NCBI GenBank assembly: GCA_015207155.1
Contig: JADEXK010000015.1
Location: forward strand, 33,040-97,039
Reading direction: 5' to 3'
Length of the DNA: 64,000 nt
Origin: Nostocales cyanobacterium LEGE 11386
Lineage (GTDB): Bacteria; Cyanobacteriota; Cyanobacteriia; Cyanobacteriales; Nostocaceae
In this document: in pieces, positions 1-10,700 of the stretch
Layout of the letters: the number at the start of each line of letters is the position of its first letter
Position numbering within the stretch: position 1 is the stretch's first letter
Position numbers and translations under genes: made by a program
Notes under the pieces: generated by a model
Told to the model about the DNA's origin: nothing
Seen by the model: only the letters and a program-made list of their open reading frames with translations
The model's database searches: none

Positions 1-4
1 TATC

Positions 5-172
5 ATGAATTATATAAATTGGCTCTTGCACAAGCTTTTGAGCGCCAAGATTTTAACAATTTGTGTTATGACTATAACCATAGGTGTAACTCAAGCTGCA
101 CATCCTGGATATCAACCACCCCCAGATCAAAAACCTCCTACTGGTTATTCAGATTCATCAGGTATCAGGTGA
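5..172 (+). CDS. small secreted proline-rich peptide, unknown
   Basis: A 55-codon ORF opens with ATG and reads a basic-hydrophobic leader (about residues 1-33, ending near TQAA) followed by a short proline-rich tail (PPPDQKPPTGYSDSSG). That is the layout of an exported peptide, or of the first part of a longer secreted protein cut short by a TGA. No good ribosome site can be judged because the window begins 4 bases upstream. The tail resembles the start of longer cyanobacterial secreted proteins, so truncation is possible; I cannot name a family. Function unknown. Confidence 0.35.
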   Translation: MNYINWLLHKLLSAKILTICVMTITIGVTQAAHPGYQPPPDQKPPTGYSDSSGIR

Positions 173-278
173 GTGTAGTGCTGTAGACGCTTGTGGAATG
201 GCGTCACTGGCGTTGCTGAGTTAAGAGTTATTAATCTTCCCCTGCTCCCTCACTCACCCTATTCAAAGTAACTGAGTA

Positions 279-2096
279 CTAGTTCCCCTCCACCGGCTTC
301 TGATATTTGCCAGGGTACTTGCGTTGAAAATAGTCCTCCATGATTTTTAAAATCATTGGAGCAGCAACACTACCACCACCGCCGCCAGAATGTTCAGCAA
401 AAGCTACGATTAAAATTTCTGGTTTATCAGCAGGAGCATAAGCACCAAACCAAGCATGATTTTGTTTCACCCCACGCTTCCATGCTTCAGCTGTGCCACT
501 TTTGCCAGCTACTGGGGGAATTGTTGGCTGATATAAAACTTTACCAGTACCTTCAGAGATCACCTTCCTCAATCCCTCACGGAGAACTCTGAGTGTTGTT
601 GGCTTCATGTGTACAGGCTCTCGCCAGCTTTTAGCCTCTTCATTATCTTTGAGCAAATGTGGCTGGACTCGATAGCCACCGTTGGCTGGCACTGCAAACA
701 TCACAGCGACTTGCAAAGGAGTAGTTAATAAAGCACCTTGACCAATTGACATGTTGATACTATCGCCTACAGTCCAAGGCATCTTCCAAACCTTTCGCTT
801 CCATGTCTCATCTGGTACTAAACCTCTGGTTTCTTCCGAGGCGAATTCAAAGCCGGTTTTTTGCCCAAATCCGTATTTACGAGTCCATTCAATTAAAGTA
901 GGGCCTCCGACTGCCCTACCAATTTGATAAAAGAAAGTATCACTACTCCACTGCATTGCGCCCACAAAACCTAAAGGGCCAAATCCGGCGTGGTTCCACT
1001 CACCAAATCGAGTGCCACCAATAGTTAAGGAACCGTAGGTTTGTAGCACTGTGTTAGGAGAAAATTTACCCGATTCCAGTCCAGCCGTAGTTGTGACTAT
1101 TTTGAAGGTACTGGCCGGCGGAAAGGCACTGAGGGCGCGGTTAACTAAAGGATGGTCTGCACCTTGAACAGTTTCCCAATCTTTTTGGGAGAGTTTTTGC
1201 TTGGAGAAGATATTGGGATCAAAGGTGGGATGAGACACCATCGCTAAGACAGCACCATTGTTGGGATCAAGTGCCACGATCGCACCATCGCGTGTACCCA
1301 AAGCCTTTTCTGCCGTCTTTTGGACATTTAAATCTATAGTTAAGTGTATATCTTTACCAGCTTTTGCTTGTTTTTCTCCCAAAACTCGAATGGGACGACC
1401 TGCACCATCCACCTCTACCTGTTGACCGCCCCATTCACCCCGGAGAATTTTCTCATAAGCCTTTTCCGACCCCATTTGACCAATTACATCGCCCAATCGA
1501 TAACCTTCCTCCTTCTTCTCTTTTAATTGTTCGGCAGTCAATTCCCGCGTATAACCCAGTACATGAGCTAATTCTTTGCCGTGGGGGTAGTAGCGAACAG
1601 CTTCTGTGTGTATTTCCACATCTTGGAGTTCGTTTTCATACTCCTTCAATGCTGTTATTTGTGCTTCATCTAGGTCACGAGCAATCCGAATCAGTGAAGA
1701 AGAATTCGGGCCTGCCTCTTGTAACTTCTTTTCTATTTCCTCTGAGGAGATTTCCAGAATTTTCTCCAGACGCGAACTCACAACCGTCCATCCAGGCTTG
1801 GTATGTGCCATTGGCCACAAATACACAGAACGAGGATAACGCGTACTCGCTAAAAGTTGACCATTACGGTCAAAAATATTACCTCTTTCTGGTTGTTTGG
1901 GGATGATCCGCACCCGGTTAGCCTCTGCGCGTTTTCGGTGGTTCGCTCCTTCGACAATTTGCAAGTATGCTAAACGGACACTTATTGTCCCCATCATCAA
2001 CAAAGTAAATGCAATTAAAAATATGGGCTGAAAATTTCGTCCCACGGTACGTGTATTTTTTTTTCCACCAAGTGGGGATGGTTGCAATAAAGCCAT
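279..2096 (-). CDS. mrdA: penicillin-binding protein 2 (peptidoglycan transpeptidase)
   Basis: 605 aa, the usual length for class B PBP2 (MrdA), which cross-links peptidoglycan during side-wall elongation with RodA. One membrane anchor lies at about residues 23-46. A dimerisation region (RGNIFDRNGQLLAS) starts near residue 71. The transpeptidase domain has the active-site STFK tetrad at S329, an SSD second motif at about 384-386 and KSGTAE at 532-537, so all three penicillin-binding motifs are present. The protein ends in a short hydrophilic tail. No rodA neighbour is visible; the gene stands alone and is followed on the other strand by the pot genes. PBP2 versus another class B PBP rests on overall layout, hence slight doubt on the symbol. 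Confidence 0.9.
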   Translation of the reverse strand: MALLQPSPLGGKKNTRTVGRNFQPIFLIAFTLLMMGTISVRLAYLQIVEGANHRKRAEANRVRIIPKQPERGNIFDRNGQLLASTRYPRSVYLWPMAHTKPGWTVVSSRLEKILEISSEEIEKKLQEAGPNSSSLIRIARDLDEAQITALKEYENELQDVEIHTEAVRYYPHGKELAHVLGYTRELTAEQLKEKKEEGYRLGDVIGQMGSEKAYEKILRGEWGGQQVEVDGAGRPIRVLGEKQAKAGKDIHLTIDLNVQKTAEKALGTRDGAIVALDPNNGAVLAMVSHPTFDPNIFSKQKLSQKDWETVQGADHPLVNRALSAFPPASTFKIVTTTAGLESGKFSPNTVLQTYGSLTIGGTRFGEWNHAGFGPLGFVGAMQWSSDTFFYQIGRAVGGPTLIEWTRKYGFGQKTGFEFASEETRGLVPDETWKRKVWKMPWTVGDSINMSIGQGALLTTPLQVAVMFAVPANGGYRVQPHLLKDNEEAKSWREPVHMKPTTLRVLREGLRKVISEGTGKVLYQPTIPPVAGKSGTAEAWKRGVKQNHAWFGAYAPADKPEILIVAFAEHSGGGGGSVAAPMILKIMEDYFQRKYPGKYQKPVEGN

Positions 2097-2170
2097 AAGA
2101 CAAAGAAAGTTTCTTAACTAGTATTACTGTGTATACAATTGTGCTAAGTGCCTACCAGGTACTTAATGAA

Positions 2171-2473
2171 ATGTGAATTCGATGAACCTCACTCCAACCC
2201 CTCTCCGACACCCAGAGGGGCAAAAATATCCCTGGTTTTGAACTAAAAATCAAGGTTTCAAAGCCTCTCCCCTGCGAGCTACGGTGTACACATAAGTCTT
2301 ATCAAGTTGCCTAACAGCGTTTCGTTCCCCCCTACCCTTGAAAAGGGGGAAAATGTCTTCAAGTCCCCCTTAAAAAGGGGGGTTTAGGGGGATCAGATGA
2401 TTTGTGTGTACACGGTAGCCCCTGCGAGAGGAGAAGTTTGGAGAGGGGTTGTTGATATTTGTCGAACTCACGT
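2171..2473. repeat. MITE family A, copy 1, with a nested element
   Basis: The ends are inverted: atgtgaattcga at 2171-2182 and tcgaactcacgt at 2462-2473. Sub-terminal ccaacccctctcc pairs with ggagaggggttg. The body matches the copy at 50810-51008 almost base for base on both sides of the internal insertion. It is non-coding and probably moved by a transposase acting in trans. Confidence 0.8.
2279..2418. mobile_element. nested 140-bp element with 10-bp target duplication
   Basis: The element begins ctacggtgtacaca (2279-2292) and ends tgtgtacacggtag (2405-2418), a 14-bp inverted pair with one mismatch. It is flanked by the perfect direct repeat cccctgcgag at 2269-2278 and 2419-2428, as expected of a target-site duplication. 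Inside is a C-rich then G-rich palindromic stretch (about 2325-2391) that could fold. No ORF is present, so this is a non-autonomous element. Confidence 0.8.
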
Positions 2474-2793
2474 TAATGAAAAAGCGATCGCCTGAAGTAT
2501 GAACTTTTAAATTTTATACTTCATAATTCATTTAGTCTCCAGTTATAGTTACTAAATTGTGAGTGCTAAATGCTGAATTTTAATTCCTCTAGCTGAGAAT
2601 TCTGAACTTATTTGGATATTTGTACTGATCCCCTAAACTTTGACCTGGTATTGAGCTTGTAACAATTGAGGAAGTATATTCCTCATCGATGGATTTAGGC
2701 GGATACAATAAACCAAAGTGTTGTGTCTAGTTTACTTAATAGACTACATTAATCGACAAAACTACCTAATATCACTGCATTCTACTGAGGATT

Positions 2794-3924
2794 ATGGCTC
2801 AAACTGTCACACAGAATCATAGTGGGATCACGACTTTTCAGCCACTTGATGTTGAACTGCGAAACGTGTTCAAGTTTTTCAACCAAGAACCAGCAGTACA
2901 TGGTGTAGACTTGGATGTCAGACAAGGGGAATTTTTTAGTATTTTAGGGCCATCTGGCTGTGGCAAGACAACCACGCTACGATTAATTGCCGGGTTTGAA
3001 ATAACTGATGCGGGCAAGATATTGATTCAGGGTCAGTCTATGACTAATGTCCCTCCATATCGCCGACCCGTCAACACCGTATTTCAAAGCTATGCTTTGT
3101 TTAACCACTTGAATGTGTGGGATAACATTGCTTTTGGACTGCGCCTGCAAAAATTACGTAAATCAGAAATTGAAAGCCGAGTTAAAGAAGCTTTAAAACT
3201 AGTAAAAATGGAAAGTTTGCGATCGCGCTTTCCCAGTCAACTCTCTGGAGGTCAACAGCAGCGAGTTGCTTTGGCTAGGGCGCTAGTCAATCGCCCCGCA
3301 GTCGTGCTGCTAGATGAACCTTTAGGCGCGTTAGACTTAAAACTGCGTAAGGATATGCAGGTGGAGTTAGCGAATTTACACAAAGAGTTGGGATTGACCT
3401 TTATTATGGTGACACACGACCAAGAGGAGGCTATGTCCTTGAGCGATCGCATTGCTGTGATGAATCAAGGTAAAATTGAGCAAGTTGCTACTCCCAGACA
3501 AATTTACGAACATCCGCAAACCTCCTTTGTCGCTGATTTTATTGGTGATACTAATTTATTTAGTGGTGAAATCACGACTGTAGAATCTTCTTGTGTGCAA
3601 ATTACCACCAAAACAGGACTAAAAATTGTCGTCACCCGTAATGAAGATACACCGACCGAATTATCTCAAGTAGTTGTGGTGAGTGTGCGCCCGGAAAAAA
3701 TTCAACTCTCACTTTATCAGCCTAGTGTCATGACTAATTGCTTTGAAGGACGATTGGTCAATGTCATGTTTTTGGGGACTCATGTTAACTATGTTGTGGA
3801 ATTAACAAACGGTGTCAGCATCAACGTTTTGCAGCCCAACACTATTGGTAATTTACCAGACCGCGACACGCCTATCTACGCTTGGTGGACGGAAAGTGAC
3901 TGTGTAGCTATAGGAAAGTGCTGA
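2794..3924 (+). CDS. potA: spermidine/putrescine ABC transporter ATP-binding protein
   Basis: 376 aa, full length for PotA, the cytoplasmic ATPase that powers polyamine import. The ABC domain shows Walker A (GPSGCGKT, about residue 52), signature [15 protein letters not shown], Walker B with DEPLGALD, and the H-loop VTHDQEEAM. The last 120 residues form a TOBE-like regulatory domain typical of the CUT1/POT ATPases. The partner genes potD and potB lie 1.7 kb downstream on the same strand but are separated by menE in the opposite direction, so potA must have its own promoter. Substrate is inferred from the neighbouring binding protein; related folate, iron or sugar ATPases look alike. Confidence 0.85.
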   Translation: MAQTVTQNHSGITTFQPLDVELRNVFKFFNQEPAVHGVDLDVRQGEFFSILGPSGCGKTTTLRLIAGFEITDAGKILIQGQSMTNVPPYRRPVNTVFQSYALFNHLNVWDNIAFGLRLQKLRKSEIESRVKEALKLVKMESLRSRFPSQLSGGQQQRVALARALVNRPAVVLLDEPLGALDLKLRKDMQVELANLHKELGLTFIMVTHDQEEAMSLSDRIAVMNQGKIEQVATPRQIYEHPQTSFVADFIGDTNLFSGEITTVESSCVQITTKTGLKIVVTRNEDTPTELSQVVVVSVRPEKIQLSLYQPSVMTNCFEGRLVNVMFLGTHVNYVVELTNGVSINVLQPNTIGNLPDRDTPIYAWWTESDCVAIGKC

Positions 3925-3964
3925 GTGCGCTTGCCCTGAGCGAAGTCGAAGGGGAGTGCTGAGT
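3922..3964. repeat. short dispersed repeat (cgcttgccctgagcgaagtcg type)
   Basis: The block ctgagtgcgcttgccctgag...gaaggggagtgctgagt has near-inverted ends and recurs at about 43466-43508 in the promoter-side region of the LD-carboxypeptidase gene. It starts at the potA stop codon. It is non-coding and its role is unknown. Confidence 0.6.
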
Positions 3965-4062
3965 GGAAATATGAGTTTGGATCACGCAGAGGCGCAGAGT
4001 CGCAGAGGTAAGAGTTGAGAAGAGTTGATTTTTGAGTTTGATATTCTAATTCAGTGATGCTT

Positions 4063-5445
4063 TTAATTAGTGGTTTGATATTGAATTACTAATGTCTGAA
4101 GTTGTTGACGATTCAGTTTTCCTTGTTCATTTCTGGGCATTTTTTTGATGGGTATCCATAATTTTGGCAATTTGTAGCGAGTTATTTTATCAATAATTGC
4201 TTCTTGAATTTGTTGGGATGAAATATGAAAATTTACTGGAATATAAATGGCAGTAACAATCTGTCCCCAATAACTGTCTTTGACACCAATAACTGCTACA
4301 TCTATGACTAAATTAGTAGCTCTAATAACAGATTCTACTTCACCAGGAAACACATTTTCCCCACCAGTGATGATTTTATCACTGTCACGACCAACTATAT
4401 TTAAATATCCTGCTTGATCCAAAAATCCCATATCATCAGGATAAAAGTTTTTTGCATCAGGAAATAATTGAGGGTAATAACCCAGTGATAAAGATGAACT
4501 TTCTAGAGAAATTTTCCCTATTTGTGGAGAAGATAAAATTTGCCCATCTGCACTACAAATTTTAACTTTTGCATGTGGTAAAACTTGACCACTACTGTTA
4601 TTACCACTCAGGAAATTTTCTGGCTTGAGGGTGACAATCTGCGAAGCGGTTTCCGTCATGCCATAGGAAGGAGCAAGTTTAATATGATGAAATCTAGCTT
4701 TTTGTAAAAGCTCAGTCCAAGCAGGTGCGCCACCTAGCAACACAGTTTGACATTGAGATAGCCAATTTGTCAATATAGGTTTGCTAAGTAGAAATTGCAA
4801 TTGTGTAGGCACTAAAGAGATAAAAAATTCATTTGGCTCAAAGTCACACAACTTGCCTAATTTTAACTCTGAAAAAGGTAAAATTAACAACTGACCTTCA
4901 GATATAAAAGAGCGCATGAATTGCATTAGACCACTAACATGATAAAGTGGCAATACACATATAGAATTAACTTGACTGACTTGGAAATATTCTTGAAAAC
5001 CCTGTACTGATGCTGTAAGAGTTTGCCAGGTATGCATAGCAAAACGCATCTTTCCTGATGACCCACCTGTAGGAATCATCATCAAATTATTGGGTTGATT
5101 CTCTAGGGATTTAGGAACAGGCGATCGCAGCATTTTATCATATTGTTGAACATATTCGCAGTTACCCCAAACTAAATCAGGTTTAACTAAATTAAATACT
5201 TGTTGCCATTCAGATGAACCCCAGGTAGGATTACATAAAAAAACGTGATGACCTCTTGAATAAGCTGCAATTAAGCCAGCAAGAAAGCGAATCGGATTCG
5301 GCTCTACTAATAATATTTTTTGGGGAGACGGATGAGTAAATTCATCAAATAAAGCTTCAGTTAAAGCTAAAAATTCTAAACTGTCATAACCTAAAATCCA
5401 ATTATTTTTACTGCGTTTTTTTAAATATTCAATAGGTGTTTTCAT
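4063..5445 (-). CDS. menE: 2-succinylbenzoate--CoA ligase
   Basis: 460 aa member of the ANL adenylating superfamily. It carries the AMP/phosphate loop (MIPTGGSSGKMRFA, near residue 123), an A5-like SYGMTETAS, and the C-terminal hinge plus TGGENVFPGEVE with catalytic-lysine region RNEQGKLNRQ. The size and GGSSGK variant fit cyanobacterial MenE, which activates o-succinylbenzoate for phylloquinone (photosystem I quinone) synthesis. No other men genes are in the window. It sits alone on the minus strand between potA and potD. Other acyl-CoA ligases share these motifs, so the exact substrate is inferred. Confidence 0.8.
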   Translation of the reverse strand: MKTPIEYLKKRSKNNWILGYDSLEFLALTEALFDEFTHPSPQKILLVEPNPIRFLAGLIAAYSRGHHVFLCNPTWGSSEWQQVFNLVKPDLVWGNCEYVQQYDKMLRSPVPKSLENQPNNLMMIPTGGSSGKMRFAMHTWQTLTASVQGFQEYFQVSQVNSICVLPLYHVSGLMQFMRSFISEGQLLILPFSELKLGKLCDFEPNEFFISLVPTQLQFLLSKPILTNWLSQCQTVLLGGAPAWTELLQKARFHHIKLAPSYGMTETASQIVTLKPENFLSGNNSSGQVLPHAKVKICSADGQILSSPQIGKISLESSSLSLGYYPQLFPDAKNFYPDDMGFLDQAGYLNIVGRDSDKIITGGENVFPGEVESVIRATNLVIDVAVIGVKDSYWGQIVTAIYIPVNFHISSQQIQEAIIDKITRYKLPKLWIPIKKMPRNEQGKLNRQQLQTLVIQYQTTN

Positions 5446-5482
5446 ATAAATTTATAGGTGTAGTGGCGCTTGCAAGAGGCTC

Positions 5483-5515
5483 AGATCCCCGACTTCTTGA
5501 AGAAGTCGGGGATCT
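5483..5515. terminator. GATCCCCGACTTC hairpin repeat, copy 1
   Basis: A near-perfect hairpin: agatccccgacttct pairs with agaagtcggggatct around a 3-nt loop. Copies occur at 26668-26730 (with an insertion in the loop) and 33472-33504. Here it lies between the menE start and potD, so termination is not its obvious job. It is a dispersed repeat able to act as a strong RNA hairpin. Confidence 0.6.
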
Positions 5516-5665
5516 CTACATATATTTTTTTATGTTAATTTGCCATTATCTCACCAAAACTGCTTCTAAAAATTGGCTATTTAAATTAGTGACATATTAC
5601 ACTACACGCAGATATATTAATTTCGTAGTGGTTAAAGTGCATAACCATGAGATGGACTGAGCAGA

Positions 5666-6751
5666 ATGAATAACAGACGGCAATTTTTACAAGGGATAGC
5701 AGCACTTTCTAGTTTGTCTTTAGCTGGTTGTGGCTGGAGGCTGGCTGATGTGCGAGCTAATCCTACTACCTCTAGTCGCAGCGACCAACTATATATTTAC
5801 ACCTGGACACAATACTCTGATCAACAATTACTGCAAACTTTCACCGCTCAGACTGGCTTAAAAGTGCTGGTTGATGTGTATGATTCTAACGAAGTCATGT
5901 TAGCTAAGCTGTTGGCCGGGGGTGGTGGTGCTTACGGCTTAATCTATCCATCTGACTATATGGTGCAAAAGATGGAAGAGCAAAATTTATTAACCGAAAT
6001 CAACCGCGATCGCTTAATTGGGATCGATAATTTATTTCCCCAGTTCCAAAATCCTAGTTATGATCCCAAAAACCGTTATAGTATCCCCTTTAATTGGGGA
6101 ACAACAGGTTTAATTTATAATTCGGAAACCCTCCAAGAAGCACCAGAGGATTGGGAATATCTTTGGCAAAACCAGGGAATACTCAATAGGCGGATGACAT
6201 TGTTAAATGATGTCCGTGAGGTCATGGGTGCAGTGTTGCGGATGCTGGGTTACTCTTACAACTCCCAGGACGAAAACCAAATTAAACAGGCTTATGAAAA
6301 ATTAGTAGCTCTAAAACCAGCGATCGCATCCTTTGACACTGATGCTTGGCAAAACCAAATGCTCGCAGGTGATTTAACTTTAGCAATGTGTTATTCATCA
6401 GATGCAATCCGAGTTATCAAAGAAAACCCCAAACTTAAATATGTAATTCCCCGCAGTGGTTCTTCCCTATGGACTGATACTATTGTGATACCCAAATCAG
6501 CACCTAATATAGATGGAGCCTATGGCTGGATTAACTTTATTTTACAACCAGAAGTAGCAGCCACAATCAGCCAACGTTTGAACCTTGCCACTCCTAATAG
6601 TGCTGGGTTTGAACAATTACCAAATCAAATCAAAAATAATGTCAATTTATATCCTCCAGCTTCATTGTTAGAAAAGTGTGAACGCCTGACTCCTTTGGGA
6701 GATTTTGAAGATGTTTATGAGCGTTATTGGACTCAATTAACTAGTAGTTAA
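5666..6751 (+). CDS. potD: spermidine/putrescine-binding lipoprotein
   Basis: 361 aa periplasmic solute-binding protein. The N-terminus has twin arginines (NNRRQFLQ) and a lipobox (SLAGC, Cys about residue 22), suggesting Tat-type export and lipid anchoring. The mature part follows the PotD/PotF pattern: LYIYTWTQYSD at the start, YDLIYPSDYMV-like segment, IPFNWGTTGLIYN, and FDTDAWQNQMLAGDLTLAMCYSSDA in the second lobe. It delivers polyamine to the PotB permease encoded 21 bp downstream, with which it probably forms one transcript. Polyamine rather than another amine as ligand is inferred from family resemblance. Confidence 0.85.
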   Translation: MNNRRQFLQGIAALSSLSLAGCGWRLADVRANPTTSSRSDQLYIYTWTQYSDQQLLQTFTAQTGLKVLVDVYDSNEVMLAKLLAGGGGAYGLIYPSDYMVQKMEEQNLLTEINRDRLIGIDNLFPQFQNPSYDPKNRYSIPFNWGTTGLIYNSETLQEAPEDWEYLWQNQGILNRRMTLLNDVREVMGAVLRMLGYSYNSQDENQIKQAYEKLVALKPAIASFDTDAWQNQMLAGDLTLAMCYSSDAIRVIKENPKLKYVIPRSGSSLWTDTIVIPKSAPNIDGAYGWINFILQPEVAATISQRLNLATPNSAGFEQLPNQIKNNVNLYPPASLLEKCERLTPLGDFEDVYERYWTQLTSS

Positions 6752-6772
6752 AAATAAAAATAATTAAAAGTC

Positions 6773-7690
6773 GTGTCTACAAAAAATAATTCTTTTCAAC
6801 AAAATTTACCAGATAATACTACTGATATAAAAAAAATACCTCGTCCCCAGATAAACTGGCTACAACCTTTAGTATTACTTGCACCGTCTGGTATTTGGTT
6901 GCTACTTTTGTTGGTACTGCCAACGCTGCTAATTTTTGAATTAAGTTTAGTACCAAATATTAGACCAGGAGATATAGTCAATCCCAGTGGATTGGATAAT
7001 TATATCAGAATATTTGATCCCCTTTATCTACAAGTAATTGGACGCTCGCTCTGGTTAGCGATCGCGACAACAATAATTTGCTTAATTTTGGGCTTTCCTG
7101 TCGCCTATTGGATTGCTCAAATAGCACCGCAGCGCTGGCGAAATTTGCTGCTTTTAGGCTTTGTTTTACCTTTGTGGACTTCCTCTTTACTCCGTTCTTA
7201 TGCTTGGATTACTATTCTGCGTCCTACTGGTTTATTAAACAGTTTGCTCAGTAATTTAGGCTTACCTACCTTAGAATTACTATACAGTGTTCCAGCCGTT
7301 TTAATTGGCATGAGCTACAGCTTATTGCCCTATATGGTTTTAATTTTATATGCTTCTCTGGAAAAGCTAGACAAGCGCTTACTAGAAGCAGCAGCTGATT
7401 TAGGTGCAAATTCTGTGCAAGCTTTTTGGAAAGTCACAGTACCCCAAATTTTGCCAGGAATTATTGCTGGTTCAATGCTGGTATTAATCACAGGATTAGG
7501 AGATTTTATCGACCCAGAATTACTTGGTGGGGCTTCTAGTATGACCGCAGCAAGGTTAGTATACAACCAGTTTCTTGGAGTCACTCAAAATTGGGGCTTT
7601 GGTTCAGCTTTAAGTATGACGTTGATTTTGGCTGTGAGTATGGCGATCGCTCTTTTAATTAAGTTTGGTGAAGCTACACCTAAGCAGTAG
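6773..7690 (+). CDS. potB: spermidine/putrescine ABC transporter permease PotB
   Basis: 305 aa inner-membrane permease with about six transmembrane segments and the cytoplasmic EAA loop (EAAADLGANSVQAFWKVTVPQILPGI) that docks to PotA. It starts at GTG, 21 bp after potD. The N-terminal 30 residues are polar and probably cytoplasmic. A PotC partner, which normally forms the second half of the channel, is absent: the next gene is the chemotaxis kinase on the opposite strand. Either potC lies elsewhere or PotB works as a homodimer. Confidence 0.85.
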   Translation: MSTKNNSFQQNLPDNTTDIKKIPRPQINWLQPLVLLAPSGIWLLLLLVLPTLLIFELSLVPNIRPGDIVNPSGLDNYIRIFDPLYLQVIGRSLWLAIATTIICLILGFPVAYWIAQIAPQRWRNLLLLGFVLPLWTSSLLRSYAWITILRPTGLLNSLLSNLGLPTLELLYSVPAVLIGMSYSLLPYMVLILYASLEKLDKRLLEAAADLGANSVQAFWKVTVPQILPGIIAGSMLVLITGLGDFIDPELLGGASSMTAARLVYNQFLGVTQNWGFGSALSMTLILAVSMAIALLIKFGEATPKQ

Positions 7691-7722
7691 TAACTAGAAG
7701 ATCGAAAAATTATGAATTAGTC

Positions 7723-10700
7723 TTACACCATTGCCAAAGAAGTTAAATTTCTCTCTTCTTTATTAATTAAATCATTCACAATCGAGAGAAATTCATGTTC
7801 TAAATAAGGCTTAGTTAAGTAAGCATTTGCACCGAGTTCTTGGGCTAGTTGCCGATGTTTTTCCGCACTGCGAGAAGTGAGAACTAATACAGGGATTTTG
7901 GCGAAAGTTGGGTTTTGCCGGAGATTGCCTAATAACTCAAAACCATTCATGCGCGGCATTTCTAAATCAGAGATAATCACCTGAATATCGGGATGATGTT
8001 GTAATTGTTCTAAAGCTTCTATACCATTTTGGGCTTGAATAACTTGATAGCCAGATTTTTGTAGAGTCAAAGAAAGAGTTTGCCTTAGACTAATAGCATC
8101 ATCTACTACTAAAATGACTTTTGGAGCTTTGTTATTTGGCTCTATAGTATTCGTAGATGCAGCTAGTAAAGGCGTATTTGAGACAGTATAATCTGACATC
8201 GGCAAAGCTTTTTTCTCTAAAGAATAAGCTGTTGGCAATGCTGTAACTTCAAGTTTTGCTGGCATCTCATTAGACTCTAGCAGTAGCGCACCATCAACTA
8301 CTAAAATGAGATTACCGTTAGCTAAACTACTACAACCATAAATATATTTTGGAGGTGCGATCACATTTCCTAAAGGTCTAATTACTAGCTCTTGTTCGCC
8401 AATTATTTGGTCAACTTCTAAACCAAAAATTCCTTGATTTCGTCGCAACAGCAACACAGGATTTTTCATAACTCCTGTTTCAGAGGAAATTGATGTATGC
8501 TGTAGACTCGCACTATTAAATAACGAACCGTTATAGTTTATCAAATCAGAAAATTGATGAAGGTTAACTAGAGTTTCATCCTCACCTGTATGCCAATACA
8601 GGACTTTTTTTCCTTCAAATTCTCGGATATTTTGAGTAGAGGGAATTAATATTTTTTCGATATTGTCCAAAAGTAAGGCATAAACAACACCTCCAGCCTG
8701 GATCAGCATTAATTTATCAGTAGTCATAGAAAAAGGTATTTTAAGTATGAATGTGGTTCCTTGATTCGGCAAAGATTGAACTGAAATAAAGCCGTTGAGT
8801 GCTTGTAACTGAGAACGCACGATATCTAACCCCATACCGCGTCCAGAAATTTCATTCACCTGATCAGCAGTGGATAATCCAGGTGCAAACATCAAATCTA
8901 ACAATTCAGATTTATCCGAGTTAGAATTTGAGATTAAATTAAGTTCTACAGCCTTTTCTCGAATGCTTTCAAAATTCAATCCTTGTCCATCATCCCGGAC
9001 TTCAATAATAGTTTGACTACCCTGATGATAGGCAGAGATTTCGATTGTACCTTGTTCTGGTTTGCCACGTTCCCGGCGCACTTGCGGAAGTTCAATACCG
9101 TGGTCAAAAGCATTACGTACTAAATGCAATAATGGGTCATAAAGTTTTTCGGCGATCGCTTTATCTACTAACACCTCTGTGCCATTAAGTTTCAATTCTA
9201 CAAGTTTGTGATAAACATTCCCCAGCTTTTTCACCATTTGAGGCAAGCGATGGAAAACATTTCCCAAAGGTAACATTCTTGCTGCAACTAATTCATCAAT
9301 GATGTTGAAAGCTAAAGTCTGTTTTTTATCACTAATTTGTGTAGCTTGTCTGAGGAGTAAGTCCAGGGATTCTGTAGTTTCTTGTAATTGCAGAGTCTCT
9401 TCTATAGCTTCATGCAACGACATCTGAAATTCTGTATATACATCCATTTCTAGAGAGTCAAATTTTACTGATGCAAAATTTTGTGTAGATGAGGATGAGA
9501 AATTTTGTATCTGTATTGGCAAATCCCGCAATTGATTTAAAGTTGCTTGGTGTCTGCTAAGTCGCTGTAATAATTGCTCAAATATTTCTTGAATCTGTTC
9601 ATCATACAATGTGCGGCGTTTTTGATGAATTAGTAATTCTCCTGCTAAATAATTCAAGTGTTGTAGTCCTTCTACATCCACACGAATAAATACAGGTTGT
9701 CGGGAATTTTTGCTTTGTTGTGGCTGCAATTTATCTTCTAGTTGTTCATTAATTTGTATGGCTGAATCAGAAACAGCATCAATTTCTGTTTTTAAGATAT
9801 TTTCAACCACCTGATCATTGACAGTTAATGAATGATTAACTTCCTCATTAATTTCAGTAGTCACAATTTTATCAGTTTCTCCTCCCCATATTGACTCTAA
9901 CAAGCTATCAGTTATCTCTTTAAATACTAGCAAATTGCGTAACTTGGGATTGTCAAGCCAGTTCTTTTCTTGAGCAGTGACAGGAGGATAATTTTTATAT
10001 TCTTTGGCTAATGCACGAATTTGACTTTGTAGTGTTTGGATTAAGAGGATGTAACTATCTGTCTTCTCAGATAAATATTGAAATTTTGCAACTGCCAGTA
10101 GGATAATTAAAATCACCCCATGACGATAAAGGCAAAGACTATAACTATCTTCTTCATCTTGGACAAAACTTAAAAAATTACTCAGCCAATTGGTAATATA
10201 ATTTATCTGGTTTTCTTCCTCTGCTTTGGGAACAAGTAAAGATAAATTAAGTTCTGGCTGAGGTATTTGCATCTGGTGATTAAACCAGCCAAAAATATAG
10301 TAGATTACTTTTAAATATAATTTGGCAGTTGTAGGTTTGATCCGCTCATTTTTAGTGTTGCCAGATACCGTTAAAAATTTGTAAAATGCTTCAGCATGAC
10401 TGAGAAATTTACAAGTAGATCCAGATAACTCGTCAACTGTGACTGTTGTGAGTTTTTGCAAATCTGGAGAAGGTGTACCACCACAAGTGCGATCGCCTGC
10501 TAATATATCTTTTTGTGCTTGCTGCAAATCCACCAGGGCAATTTCTGCAATTTGGCATACTTGGTTGGGGTTTGCTTGCAATGCTGCCAAAATTGTTTGG
10601 GCAATTTCTCCCCATCCAGGTAACTTTAGAGATTCTGCCAAGCCAAGAAATACCTCAGCTTGAGAGCCTAAAAAATCTTTAAATTCGTCATTATCTGGTG

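Larger units (their letters stand above)
2097..2793. other. 697-bp intergenic region with nested MITEs
   Basis: This lies between the divergent mrdA and potA starts and holds no convincing gene. Most of the left half is a MITE (2171-2473) with a second element inside it, listed separately. Nearer potA a short inverted repeat GAGGAA/TTCCTC (2668-2684, 5-nt loop) could be a regulator site or transcript hairpin. No classical promoter can be assigned with confidence. Confidence 0.6.

Noticed and set aside
1364..1906. 180-codon ORF antisense to mrdA
   Set aside because: It lies wholly within the clearly coding mrdA gene; the translation is a shadow of the opposite strand.
5436..5660. 74-codon plus-strand ORF upstream of potD
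   Set aside because: It starts in the menE leader and runs through a dispersed hairpin repeat; the translation has no protein-like features.
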